The position numbers were made by a program, and so were the translations under genes. Shown in pieces: positions 24,247-24,385 of a stretch of 24,385 bases of DNA. The stretch spans positions 1 through 24,385 of the forward strand of contig JBBSQC010000054.1 of NCBI GenBank assembly GCA_038258215.1, in the 5' to 3' direction. Below the pieces are notes generated by a model. The model was not told the DNA's origin, did no database searches, and saw nothing but the letters and a program-made list of their open reading frames with translations. This stretch comes from Fodinibacter sp038258215 (GTDB taxonomy: Bacteria > Actinomycetota > Actinomycetes > Actinomycetales > Dermatophilaceae). Each line of letters begins with the position of its first letter. Position 1 is the first letter of the stretch.

Positions 24247-24385
24247 TGAACCGCCCCGGTATGTCCGGAGACTCCGAACCTTGGGAAGGTTGGAGTCATG
24301 CCAGGAGATACACACAAGCGGTACCCGTCTGAGCTCAAGGAGCGGGCGGTGCGGATGGTCGCCGAGATCGCCGGCGATCATGACT
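24247..24385 (+). mobile_element. left end of an IS3-family insertion sequence (cut by window edge)
   Basis: A TGAACCGCCCCGGTATGTCC start at 24247 looks like the terminal inverted repeat known from actinobacterial IS3-family elements, and the orfA start follows 51 nt later. The right end, orfB and target duplication are outside the window. The boundary is from memory of such ends, so it needs checking against the other terminus. Confidence 0.55.
24298..24385 (+). CDS. IS3-family transposase OrfA, N-terminal part (cut by window edge)
   Basis: 29 codons are present. MPGDTHKRYPSELKERAVRMVAEIAGDHD contains the [KR]RYPxELKERAVRMV motif of the IS3 OrfA helix-turn-helix, which binds the element's ends. 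GGAG lies 2 nt before ATG 24298. OrfB (the DDE integrase), usually made by frameshifting from OrfA, would follow to the right. Confidence 0.8.
   Translation, partial: MPGDTHKRYPSELKERAVRMVAEIAGDHD

Overview
The window is high-GC DNA with dense, mostly complete genes, GTG starts, 1-4 nt stop/start overlaps and many genes apparently lacking a 5' leader. Its gene content (ClgR, DUF3046, Lhr with Nei2, PgsA/CinA/ClgR order, RNase J-DapA, DUF222 protein) is that of an actinobacterium. I would guess a Micrococcales member close to Intrasporangiaceae, but that placement is inference.

Layout from left to right. 1-141: start of a DUF222/13E12-type gene (minus), with a -10 box and a weak SOS-like box upstream. 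142-359: non-coding. 360-4235 (minus): DUF3046, then a three-gene NodI/NodJ-like ABC-2 exporter, then a homocysteine S-methyltransferase, closely spaced and possibly one transcript. 4286-9841 (plus): full-length lhr helicase and an nei2-type DNA glycosylase, a DNA-repair pair. 9855-12836 (minus): rimO-pgsA-cinA with 4-nt overlaps, then clgR. 12892-14010 (plus): M19 dipeptidase. 14022-16253 (minus): a two-pore-helix-type ion channel homologue with an altered selectivity filter, and a secreted, repeat-bearing protein with an LAATG sortase-like tail. 16375-19104 (minus): ftsK. 19271-21840 (minus): dapA-rnj. 21881-23207 (plus): thyA-folA. 23153-24094 (minus): an SMP-30/strictosidine-synthase-like beta-propeller, overlapping folA tail to tail. 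24205-24228: a perfect 24-bp palindrome. 24247 to the end: left end of an IS3-family element with the first codons of its orfA.

The backbone dapA-rnj-ftsK-rimO-pgsA-cinA-clgR-DUF3046 is a known actinobacterial arrangement that usually leads into recA-recX. Here the slot after DUF3046 holds the ABC exporter instead, and the ftsK-rimO interval holds three accessory genes (surface protein, channel, dipeptidase). Functions are mainly housekeeping: lysine/peptidoglycan precursor supply (DapA), RNA decay (RNase J), chromosome segregation (FtsK), ribosome modification (RimO), phospholipid synthesis (PgsA), thymidylate/folate synthesis (ThyA/FolA) and DNA repair (Lhr, Nei2).

I did not find a clear unknown multi-gene system, CRISPR array, tRNA or rRNA. 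The most notable patterns are a recurring TANNNT box 6-7 nt before start codons of nine genes (leaderless transcription), the odd channel filter, the repeat-bearing LAATG surface protein with a 5' hairpin, and the palindrome beside the IS end.
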